From NCBI RefSeq assembly GCF_015594725.1, contig NZ_JADNRC010000007.1:186001-250000 (forward strand): 64,000 bases of DNA. Reading direction: 5' to 3'. This stretch comes from Flavobacterium sp. ALJ2 (lineage in GTDB: Bacteria; Bacteroidota; Bacteroidia; Flavobacteriales; Flavobacteriaceae). Position numbers and translations under genes: made by a program. How positions within the stretch are numbered: position 1 is the stretch's first letter; every line of letters begins with the position of its first letter. Under the pieces are notes generated by a model. That model did not search any database and was not told the origin of the DNA. It worked only from the letters and a program-made list of their open reading frames with translations. Shown here in pieces: positions 8,528 through 16,070 of this stretch.

Positions 8528-11443
8528 ATGTCTGATTCTCTTCAATTACAGCAATTATCCGATTCATTAGAAGGAACTCTTTTTTATGACGAGCTTCATA
8601 AAAAATTATATGCTACTGATGCATCTGCTTATAGAATAATGCCAGTAGCAGTGGCAGTTCCAAAGACAGAAGAAGATATTGTTAAAATTATTTGCTTTGC
8701 AGCAAAAAATAAAATTTCAATAACACCAAGAACAGCAGGAACCTCTTTGGCTGGACAAACGGTGGGTAACGGAATAATTGTAGATGTTTCTAAGCATTTT
8801 ACTAAGATTGTAGCATTTGATCCTATAAAAAAAACGATAACAGTTCAACCTGGAGTGATTCGAGATGAACTGAATTTGTATTTAAAACCACATGGTTTAT
8901 TTTTCGGTCCCAATACATCGACTACAAACCGATGTATGATTGGAGGAATGGTAGGAAATAATTCATCAGGAACAACATCCATACGATATGGAGTTACCCG
9001 AGATAAAATAGTTGAGATAAAAGCTATTTTAAGTGATGGCAGTACTGTTGTTTTTAAAGAAATGTCTTCAGCAGAATTTATAGAAAAGACAAAAGGAGAT
9101 TCGCTAGAAAGCAAAATCTACAAAGCAATCTACGAGGAACTTTCGATTAAAGAAAATCAGGAAGAGATTGTAAAAGAATTTCCGAAGCCAGAAATCCACC
9201 GAAGAAATACTGGTTATGCGATCGATTTATTATTAAAGTCAGAACTGTTCTCAGGTACAGAAAACACAATAAACTTAGGGAAGTTACTTTGCGGAAGTGA
9301 AGGGACTTTGGCATTTACTACAGAAATCACACTGAAAGTAGATGATTTGCCACCAACAAATAATGTTATGGTTGTGGCACATTTTCATACTATTCAAGAA
9401 AGTTTAGAAGCTGTGGTTACAGCTATGAAACATCATTTGTACACCTGTGAAATGATGGATGATACGATATTAGATTGTACTAAAACCAATAGAGAACAAG
9501 CAAAAAACAGGTTTTTTATTGTAGGAGAACCTAAGGCCGTTATTATGATGGAAGTGGGTTCACATCATAGTATAGAAGATGCCGAATTACAGGCAGATGC
9601 TTTGATAAAAGAGCTGAAGGAAAATAATTTCGGGTATGCATTGCCTAAAATTTATGGAGCAGATATTGATAAAATAAATGATTTACGAAAAGCAGGATTG
9701 GGGCTTTTAGGGAGTATTGTAGGCGATGATAAAGCAGCCGATTCTATTGAAGATACCGCAGTAGAACTAAGTGATTTGCCTAATTATATCGCCGATTTCT
9801 CTGCCATGATGGAAAGCCATGGGCAAAGTGCTATTTATTATGCACATGCAGGAGCAGGAGAAATACACTTGCGTCCAGTTTTAAATTTAAAAACAAAAGA
9901 AGGATTACACCAATTTAGAAACATAGCTACCGAAGTGGCTATTTTGGTAAAAAAATACAGAGGATCACTAAGTGGAGAACACGGTGACGGAATAGTTCGT
10001 GGAGAGTTTTTACCTTTTATGATAGGCGAAAAAAATTATGAATTATTAAAACGAATTAAAAAAGCTTTTGATCCAGATACAATTTTGAATGTTGGAAAAA
10101 TTGTGAACGCTTTTAAGATGGATGAAAACCTTCGTGTAGAAGCGGGTAGAGTAGAGCCAGATATTAAAACAATTCAAGATTTCTCAGATAGCATGGGGAT
10201 TTTGCGTGCTGCGGAGAAATGCAACGGTTCGGGTGATTGCAGAAAATTACCTTCGGCCGGAGGAACTTTATGCCCTAGTTACCGCGCTACTCGAAATGAA
10301 AAAGATACAACTCGTGCCAGAGCCAACGCACTGAGAGAATATTTAACCCATTCAGAGAAAGATAATAAATTCGATCACGAAGAATTATATAAAGTATTTG
10401 AGTTGTGTGTGAGCTGTAAAGCCTGTGCAAGCGAATGCCCGAGTAATGTAGATGTAGCGACTTTAAAATCGGAGTTTTTATACCAATACCAAAAAGCAAA
10501 CGGTTTTTCTGTTCGAAATAAAATATTTGCTTTCAATTCCAAACTCAATAAGCTAGGAAGCATCGCACCATCTATGACAAATTTTGTAGCCAATTTATCT
10601 TTGGTTAAAAAAAGTATGGGAATTGCATCTCAAAGGCAAGTTCCTTTATTGGCACCAACGACTTTTAGAAAATGGTACGAAAAGAATAAAAAAGCAGCAA
10701 CAAGTACTACTTTCGAAAACGGAAAAGTCTATCTTTTCTGTGATGAGTTTACTAATTATTATGATGTTTCAGTTGGGATAGATGCCTACGAATTGTTAAC
10801 AGGATTAGGTTATGAAGTGATTGTAGTAGATCATGAAGAAAGTGGAAGAGCTTTTATATCCAAAGGATTCCTGGAAGAAGCACAAGATATAGCCAATAAA
10901 AACGTGAATATCTTCAAGGATTTAATTTCAGAAAACATACCGTTGATAGGAATCGAACCCTCTGCAATATTGACTTTTAGAGACGAATACATTCGATTGG
11001 CAAAAGACAAAGAAAGTGCTGAAAAATTATCGAAAAATACATTTACGATCGAAGAGTTCTTTAAGAGAGAAATAACAAAAGGAAAAATTCATTCCGGACA
11101 ATTTTCGGATGTAGAGAAAACAATAAAAATTCACGGACACTGTCACCAAAAATCATTGAGTACTGTTGAAGCTTCATTTGCAATGCTAAACGTGCCTAAA
11201 AATAGTTCAGTTACCATTTATAATTCAGGTTGTTGCGGTATGGCAGGTTCATTTGGATATGAAGAAGAGCATTACGAAATCAGTATGCAAATGGGCGAAG
11301 ATACTTTGTTCCCAAAGATACGTTCAACCGAATCAACAACTGCAATTGCGGCTGCAGGAACAAGTTGCCGTCATCAGATTTTTGACGGGACCAATAGAAA
11401 AGCAATGCATCCAGTGACAATTTTGAGAGATTGTTTGAGATAA
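8528..11443 (+). CDS. FAD-linked and 4Fe-4S D-2-hydroxyacid dehydrogenase (YdiJ/D-lactate dehydrogenase type)
   Basis: 971 residues, no signal peptide. The order is an FAD-binding PCMH-type domain (about 35-230, with ITPRTAGTSLAGQ and GGMVGNNSSGT), an FAD-oxidase C-terminal domain (about 275-540, ending SLSGEHGDGIVRGEF), and a ferredoxin-like module with C565/C571/C582 and C627/C630/C633/C637. A CCG-type domain follows with HGHCHQKSL and SGCCGMAG. This is the layout of YdiJ-type D-2-hydroxyglutarate dehydrogenases and bacterial D-lactate dehydrogenases (about 950-1020 residues). It would oxidise a D-2-hydroxyacid and pass electrons to the respiratory chain. In this locus D-lactate, released when the MurNAc ether is cleaved, is an attractive substrate; that link is inferred from context only. 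Confidence 0.88.
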   Translation: MSDSLQLQQLSDSLEGTLFYDELHKKLYATDASAYRIMPVAVAVPKTEEDIVKIICFAAKNKISITPRTAGTSLAGQTVGNGIIVDVSKHFTKIVAFDPIKKTITVQPGVIRDELNLYLKPHGLFFGPNTSTTNRCMIGGMVGNNSSGTTSIRYGVTRDKIVEIKAILSDGSTVVFKEMSSAEFIEKTKGDSLESKIYKAIYEELSIKENQEEIVKEFPKPEIHRRNTGYAIDLLLKSELFSGTENTINLGKLLCGSEGTLAFTTEITLKVDDLPPTNNVMVVAHFHTIQESLEAVVTAMKHHLYTCEMMDDTILDCTKTNREQAKNRFFIVGEPKAVIMMEVGSHHSIEDAELQADALIKELKENNFGYALPKIYGADIDKINDLRKAGLGLLGSIVGDDKAADSIEDTAVELSDLPNYIADFSAMMESHGQSAIYYAHAGAGEIHLRPVLNLKTKEGLHQFRNIATEVAILVKKYRGSLSGEHGDGIVRGEFLPFMIGEKNYELLKRIKKAFDPDTILNVGKIVNAFKMDENLRVEAGRVEPDIKTIQDFSDSMGILRAAEKCNGSGDCRKLPSAGGTLCPSYRATRNEKDTTRARANALREYLTHSEKDNKFDHEELYKVFELCVSCKACASECPSNVDVATLKSEFLYQYQKANGFSVRNKIFAFNSKLNKLGSIAPSMTNFVANLSLVKKSMGIASQRQVPLLAPTTFRKWYEKNKKAATSTTFENGKVYLFCDEFTNYYDVSVGIDAYELLTGLGYEVIVVDHEESGRAFISKGFLEEAQDIANKNVNIFKDLISENIPLIGIEPSAILTFRDEYIRLAKDKESAEKLSKNTFTIEEFFKREITKGKIHSGQFSDVEKTIKIHGHCHQKSLSTVEASFAMLNVPKNSSVTIYNSGCCGMAGSFGYEEEHYEISMQMGEDTLFPKIRSTESTTAIAAAGTSCRHQIFDGTNRKAMHPVTILRDCLR

Positions 11444-11474
11444 ATTTCTTGAATCTAATTTTATATTTTTTTGT

Positions 11475-11511
11475 CAAAATGTATCAGAAATAAAAAATCT
11501 CATACATTTTG
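11475..11511. repeat. 10-bp perfect inverted repeat before the esterase gene
   Basis: CAAAATGTAT (11475-11484) and ATACATTTTG (11502-11511) are perfect reverse complements separated by 17 bp. They lie 31-64 bp after the dehydrogenase stop and 46 bp before the esterase start. It may be an operator or a weak RNA hairpin; there is no T-tract. Confidence 0.5.
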
Positions 11512-11556
11512 AAGAAAAGTTATTGCCTTTTTTTAACCAAAAGACACCATAATTCT

Positions 11557-12378
11557 ATGAAAAAAACAATCTATACAGTACTCTTACTATTTATATTTTT
11601 TTCAGCCGAAGCTGCTAAGATTGACACTATACAAGTGTTTAGCACTTCGATGAATAAAAATATAAAGACGTGTGTAATTGTTCCTGATAATTATAAGAAA
11701 AGCAAGAAAAATTTACCAGTGGTTTATCTGCTTCATGGGTATAGCGGAAATTATGCCACTTGGGTAAAAAGTTTTAAAGAAGTTGGAGAACAGGTTGATA
11801 AATATGGCTTTATAGTAATTGGTGTTGATGGTAATTTTTCAAGTTGGTATTTTGATAGTCCAATTGATCCCACTTATAAATATGAAACTTATATAATAGA
11901 TGAATTAATTCCTTTTATAGACAAAAACTACAAAACGATTGTAAGTCGTGAAGGTCGTGCTATATCAGGACTTAGCATGGGTGGACATGGAGCATTGTAC
12001 TTATCGTTTAAACATCAGGAACTGTTTGGAGCAGCAGGAAGTATGAGCGGTGGAGTTGATTTTCGTCCGTTTCCTGAAAAATGGGATATTAAAAAGCGAT
12101 TAGGTTCAATAACTGAATTTCCTGAGAATTGGGATAAAAATACCGTTGTTAATATGCTAGATTTAGTAGAAAGTAATAAGCTTAGTCTTATTATCGATTG
12201 TGGCGTAGATGATTTTTTTATTGATGTAAATAGACAACTTCACGAGAAAATGCTCGCTTTAAAGATAAATCATGATTATATAGAGCGCCCAGGGAAACAC
12301 AATATTGAATATTGGGAAAACTCTTTAAAATTTCAATTGCTGTTTTTTGATAATTTTTTCAATAGCAGTGTAAAGTAG
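11557..12378 (+). CDS. Secreted alpha/beta-hydrolase esterase (EstD/FrmB-like)
   Basis: 273 residues from ATG 11557. A TTG at 11509 would add 16 residues in front of an otherwise normal signal peptide and was rejected. The signal peptide ends near SAEA. The mature part is an esterase-D/S-formylglutathione-hydrolase-like fold. It has PVVYLLHGYSGN for the oxyanion region, nucleophile Ser140 in GLSMGGHGA, a probable acid in IDCGVDDFF, and His in RPGKHNIEYW. Such secreted enzymes usually remove acyl groups from glycans. A role in stripping O-acetyl groups from peptidoglycan or other glycans in this locus is speculation. It is the first secreted enzyme of the plus-strand cluster. Confidence 0.85.
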   Translation: MKKTIYTVLLLFIFFSAEAAKIDTIQVFSTSMNKNIKTCVIVPDNYKKSKKNLPVVYLLHGYSGNYATWVKSFKEVGEQVDKYGFIVIGVDGNFSSWYFDSPIDPTYKYETYIIDELIPFIDKNYKTIVSREGRAISGLSMGGHGALYLSFKHQELFGAAGSMSGGVDFRPFPEKWDIKKRLGSITEFPENWDKNTVVNMLDLVESNKLSLIIDCGVDDFFIDVNRQLHEKMLALKINHDYIERPGKHNIEYWENSLKFQLLFFDNFFNSSVK

Positions 12379-12409
12379 GTTCAAAGTTTTAAAGGGACAG
12401 AAGGACAAA

Positions 12410-12555
12410 GGTTTTCTGTAGATACGCATTTAGAGGCGTACAGGGTAAATACGTACTGCATGTGTCTAACATAAAGGATTACAACTCATGCAACAGTATA
12501 AACAGTCGAAGCAATTAAATCTGACGAATCTGCTAAATCTGCGTGAGAAAAAACA
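12410..12555. repeat. Degenerate intergenic repeats (hairpin remnant plus AATCTGC-type units)
   Basis: The 225-bp gap holds no gene. Bases about 12417-12470 form an imperfect palindrome around GTAGATACGCA and TGCATGTGTCT. Bases 12518-12551 carry three closely spaced copies of a short unit (AATCTGACG, AATCTGCTA, AATCTGCGTGAGAAA). Similar units recur at 19915-20073 and 24639-24690. Confidence 0.5.
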
Positions 12556-12603
12556 CAGAGATGTATTATAATAATTACAACCAAATAGATTTAATAATTG
12601 CTT

Positions 12604-14442
12604 ATGAAACATTCATTTTCCATAATAGTATTGCTTTTTATAATCGCATCAGGGTTTTCTCAAAAGATAGAAAAATCAGGAAATATCAAGTTTGTACAGC
12701 TTACCGATTTGCATGTTTCTGTAGGGAATGAAAATGATTTCTTATTACAGAATATTATAAAAGAAATCAATAATTCAGATAATGAATTTGTTGTCGTAAC
12801 AGGAGATCTTACGAATCGTGGAGCAGACGATGAATTAAAACAAGTACATACTATTCTAGGCAATTTAAAAATCCCGTATTATGTAATCTCAGGAAATCAC
12901 GAAACAAATTGGAGCGAAAGTGCTGGTTTGACCTATAAAAAAATATGGGGCAACGATCGGTTTGTTTTCTCAAAAGGAGATTACCTTTTTATAGGATTTC
13001 CGTGTGGACCATATATGAAAATGGGAGATGGTTTTGTAAAACATGAAGATGTTCTTTGGTTAGATAAAACATTAAAAGACAGTCTTAAAAATAGCAATAA
13101 AAAAGTCCTGAACTTCGCACATTACCCACTAGATAATAGTGTTAGTAATTATAAAGAAGTCCTTTCAGTTTTAGAAAAATACCCTACAGTTACAAGTTTT
13201 TGTGGCCATGGGCATACCTTAAAAAAATATAATTTCTCAGGATTGAGTGGCATTATGGGAGCATCGATTACCTCGCGCGATGGAAAAACAAGAAGCTATA
13301 ATGAGGTAATCATCAGTAGTGATAGTATTAGTATTTATCAGAAAGAGATAGCAAAACAAGGTGTTTTTAAATTTTCAGTTCCCACGAAGCCTTCAAAAAT
13401 TGAAATTCCAAAAGATAATTTAGAAACTAATTTCTCTCCATTTATAAAAGATATTGCATCAGTTTATAGTGTTCCATGTTTTGATAAAAAAAACCTTTAT
13501 TTCACTAATTCTATTGGTGAGATACAATCGATTAATTTGAAAAATAAAGTGCTGAATTGGAAAATAGAAACAGGAAACGCAATTTATTTCTCACCAATTA
13601 TTGTAAAAAATATTCTTGTTATCGGTACGATAGAAGGAAACCTGTTAGGATTTGATGCAGCGTCTGGTAAACAAAAATGGAACATACTAGTTGGCGGAGT
13701 ATTGGTAGGTTCACCAATTGCCGAAAGCAATAAAATTTATACAGCAAGTTCAACTGCTTTTATTTGCATAGATGCCGTTAGTGGTCAGGTAATCTGGAAG
13801 AATAATTTACCACAATCGTATTCGCAAGGAACTCCTTTAATACAAGATGATACAATTATTTTTGGAGCATGGGATACCAATCTTTATTGTCTAAACAAAA
13901 ACACAGGAGAACTTGTTTGGAAATGGAATAACGGAAATGATAAGCAAGTTTTGTATTCAGCAGGAAACGTAAATGTAGTGGCATCAAAAAGCAGACTTTA
14001 TTTTGTTACCCCCGAACGATTCTTAACAATTTTAGAACGGCAAACAGGCAAAACACTTTTAAGAACCTCCAAATGGAAAGTAAGAGAATCAATGGGGAAA
14101 AGTCAAGACGGAAAGTGGTTTTATGCGAAAACAATGAATGGGGAACTTTTGAGATTACCACTTAATGATAATTTGGAATTAACCGAAGAAAATTTGATTG
14201 CTCAAAGCAAGATTTTAGATTTAAAACTAGGATACGAGCACAATCCTGCGCCAATATTTGAAAACAACAATAAGATATACATAGGAAGCCGAAAAGGAGA
14301 AGTTGTTATTGTAGATGCTGAAAAATTTGAGATTATAAAACAAATTAATTTAGGAAGTTCAAGTGTAAACGGATTTTCAATTGATGATGAAGGAAGAGTA
14401 TGGACATCACTCATAGAAGGCAGTATATATTTGCTGGAATAA
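12604..14442 (+). CDS. Secreted calcineurin-type metallophosphoesterase with C-terminal PQQ-like beta-propeller
   Basis: 612 residues from ATG 12604; an in-frame TTG two codons earlier is not needed. The signal peptide ends at GFSQ (about residue 20). Residues 28-250 hold the metallophosphoesterase motifs TDLHVS (Asp35, His37), GDLTNRG (Asp68), GNHE (Asn98, His99) and GHGHT. Residues about 290-612 are repeated blades of the PQQ/WD-like type (GFDAASGKQKW, CIDAVSGQVIW, CLNKNTGELVW). The propeller is probably a binding or scaffold module, not a PQQ enzyme. The substrate, a phosphomonoester or phosphodiester in the periplasm or outside, is unknown. It sits amid glycan-degrading enzymes, which suggests phosphate removal from a glycan or cell-wall product; this is inference. 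Confidence 0.85.
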   Translation: MKHSFSIIVLLFIIASGFSQKIEKSGNIKFVQLTDLHVSVGNENDFLLQNIIKEINNSDNEFVVVTGDLTNRGADDELKQVHTILGNLKIPYYVISGNHETNWSESAGLTYKKIWGNDRFVFSKGDYLFIGFPCGPYMKMGDGFVKHEDVLWLDKTLKDSLKNSNKKVLNFAHYPLDNSVSNYKEVLSVLEKYPTVTSFCGHGHTLKKYNFSGLSGIMGASITSRDGKTRSYNEVIISSDSISIYQKEIAKQGVFKFSVPTKPSKIEIPKDNLETNFSPFIKDIASVYSVPCFDKKNLYFTNSIGEIQSINLKNKVLNWKIETGNAIYFSPIIVKNILVIGTIEGNLLGFDAASGKQKWNILVGGVLVGSPIAESNKIYTASSTAFICIDAVSGQVIWKNNLPQSYSQGTPLIQDDTIIFGAWDTNLYCLNKNTGELVWKWNNGNDKQVLYSAGNVNVVASKSRLYFVTPERFLTILERQTGKTLLRTSKWKVRESMGKSQDGKWFYAKTMNGELLRLPLNDNLELTEENLIAQSKILDLKLGYEHNPAPIFENNNKIYIGSRKGEVVIVDAEKFEIIKQINLGSSSVNGFSIDDEGRVWTSLIEGSIYLLE

Positions 14443-14449
14443 GTGGTTG

Positions 14450-14545
14450 GTACGCTTTTCTGCCACAGATTAAAGAATTAAACAGATTAAAAACTTAGTG
14501 AACCTTGCGTAAAAGCCTTGCGTCCTTCGCGGTTAAATTACCTGT
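14450..14545. repeat. Degenerate intergenic repeat (CACAGATTAAAG / CCTTGCGTCC type)
   Basis: This gap has no convincing gene. It carries CCACAGATTAAAG, AAACAGATTAAAAAC and the pair CCTTGCGTAAAAG / CCTTGCGTCCTTCGCGG. The same flavour of sequence recurs at 19892-20073 and, decayed, at about 24740-24780. It looks like an interspersed non-coding repeat family. Confidence 0.45.
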
Positions 14546-14576
14546 AAAACATATTAACGAATCAAAAATAGAATTT

Positions 14577-16049
14577 ATGAAAAACTTAAAAATTTTAATT
14601 CTAGTGTTGCTGTTTCAAGCCAATCTTTTTGGGCAACAACCAGCAAAAAGAGAAATGCGGGCGGCTTGGATATCTACCGTTGACAATATAGATTGGCCAT
14701 CAAAACCAGGACTTTCAGATAAAGAAATGAAAGCAGAAATGATAACGCTTTTGGATAATTTACGATCTTATAATTTGAACACAGTAATTTTCCAAATTCG
14801 CCCTACAGCAGATGCTTATTACAAATCTACAAAAGAACCAGCATCGCATTGGATAACCGGAATTCAGGGTGTAGCTCCCGGTTTTGATCCATTGCAAATG
14901 ATGATTGACGAAGCAGGAAAAAGAGGAATGAGTGTGCATGTTTGGTTAAATCCTTATCGTGTGCAAAAAGACACAACCAAGGATGTACTAGCAAAAACAC
15001 ATTTGTATTTTAAGAAACCAGAGTTATTCCTTACTTACGGAAAAACAAGATATTTTAATCCAGGTTACAAAGAAACCAGAGGTTTTGTAGCCTCAGTAGT
15101 AGGCGAAATAGTTCGTAATTATGACATTCAGGCAATCCACATGGATGATTATTTTTATCCATATAAAATCGCTGGACAAGAATTTCCTGATCAAGTTGCA
15201 TTTGCCAAAGAGCCTCGACAGTTTAAAGACAAAGACGATTGGAGGAGAGACAACGTAGATTTAATAATCAAGCAAATCAGAGATACCATAATTGCAAATA
15301 AACCAGAGGTCGAATTCGGAATTTCACCATTTGGAGTATGGCGAAATATTGCGAAAGATTCAGAAGGATCAAATACTGTGGCAGGAGCAACAAACTACGA
15401 TGATTTGTATGCCAATATCTTAAAATGGCAAAAAGAGAATTGGATAGACTATGTAACACCTCAACTGTATTGGCATATTGGTTTTGATAGAGCAAATTTT
15501 GAAGTTTTAGCAAAATGGTGGGCAGCACATAAATACGGAGCAAATGTATATGTAGGTCATGGAGTTTATAAGCTCTCGAAAACAGCAAAAGAGGTTGAAT
15601 GGAGAAGTCCAGATCAGATAGTAAAGCAAATAGAAATGGTTCGTTCTTTGCCTTTACTAGATGGTTCAATGTATTTTACAGCAAATAATTTTCTGAAAAA
15701 AGGAGATACCCTTAGAAAGCCTATTCTCGAAAAACAATATAAATATATCGCCTTAACACCCGAAGCAAATAGAATTACAAGAATAAAACCAGAACCGCCA
15801 ATAAGTACTTCCATTACTCAAAAAGGAGATAAAGGACAGCTTACTTGGAAGGCAGGATTAAACAATAAAAAATATGTGATTTATAGATTTCCTAAAGGAA
15901 AAATAACCGATTTCTCTAATCCGGAGAATATTTACTACGTAACCACAGCAACAAAATTAGAAATACCAAATGCTAATTTTGAAAACTATATCTATGCTAT
16001 TACCGCTTTGAGTACCACACAAACGGAAAGCATTCCAATACAATTTTAA
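14577..16049 (+). CDS. Secreted glycosyl-hydrolase-like family 10 protein (DUF187/YngK family)
   Basis: 490 residues from ATG 14577. An upstream start at 14505 would put 24 repeat-derived residues before the signal peptide. The signal peptide ends at LFGQ. Residues about 28-390 match the DUF187 (GHL10, YngK-type) TIM barrel: REMRAAWISTVDNIDWPS, VIFQIRPTADAYYKS, WLNPYRV, HMDDYFYPY and DYVTPQLYWHIG. The C-terminal about 80 residues look like an Ig/Fn3-like domain. YngK in Bacillus is encoded with the ybb murein-recycling genes, and here the gene sits with NamZ-like and AmiE-like proteins. Glycosidase activity on GlcNAc/MurNAc polymers is plausible, but the exact bond is not known to me. It is 21 bp before the GH20 gene, so co-transcribed. 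Confidence 0.85.
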   Translation: MKNLKILILVLLFQANLFGQQPAKREMRAAWISTVDNIDWPSKPGLSDKEMKAEMITLLDNLRSYNLNTVIFQIRPTADAYYKSTKEPASHWITGIQGVAPGFDPLQMMIDEAGKRGMSVHVWLNPYRVQKDTTKDVLAKTHLYFKKPELFLTYGKTRYFNPGYKETRGFVASVVGEIVRNYDIQAIHMDDYFYPYKIAGQEFPDQVAFAKEPRQFKDKDDWRRDNVDLIIKQIRDTIIANKPEVEFGISPFGVWRNIAKDSEGSNTVAGATNYDDLYANILKWQKENWIDYVTPQLYWHIGFDRANFEVLAKWWAAHKYGANVYVGHGVYKLSKTAKEVEWRSPDQIVKQIEMVRSLPLLDGSMYFTANNFLKKGDTLRKPILEKQYKYIALTPEANRITRIKPEPPISTSITQKGDKGQLTWKAGLNNKKYVIYRFPKGKITDFSNPENIYYVTTATKLEIPNANFENYIYAITALSTTQTESIPIQF

Positions 16050-16070
16050 CAAAACAAAAAACCAGAAAAG

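Noticed and set aside
12543..12731. 62-codon plus-strand ORF at the phosphoesterase start
   Set aside because: It overlaps the signal peptide of the real gene in another frame and begins in repeat DNA.
12604..14442. PQQ-dependent dehydrogenase reading of the beta-propeller
   Set aside because: Blade repeats are of the PQQ-like binding type, but the catalytic residues and fold context of PQQ alcohol dehydrogenases are missing; the enzyme part is the N-terminal metallophosphoesterase.
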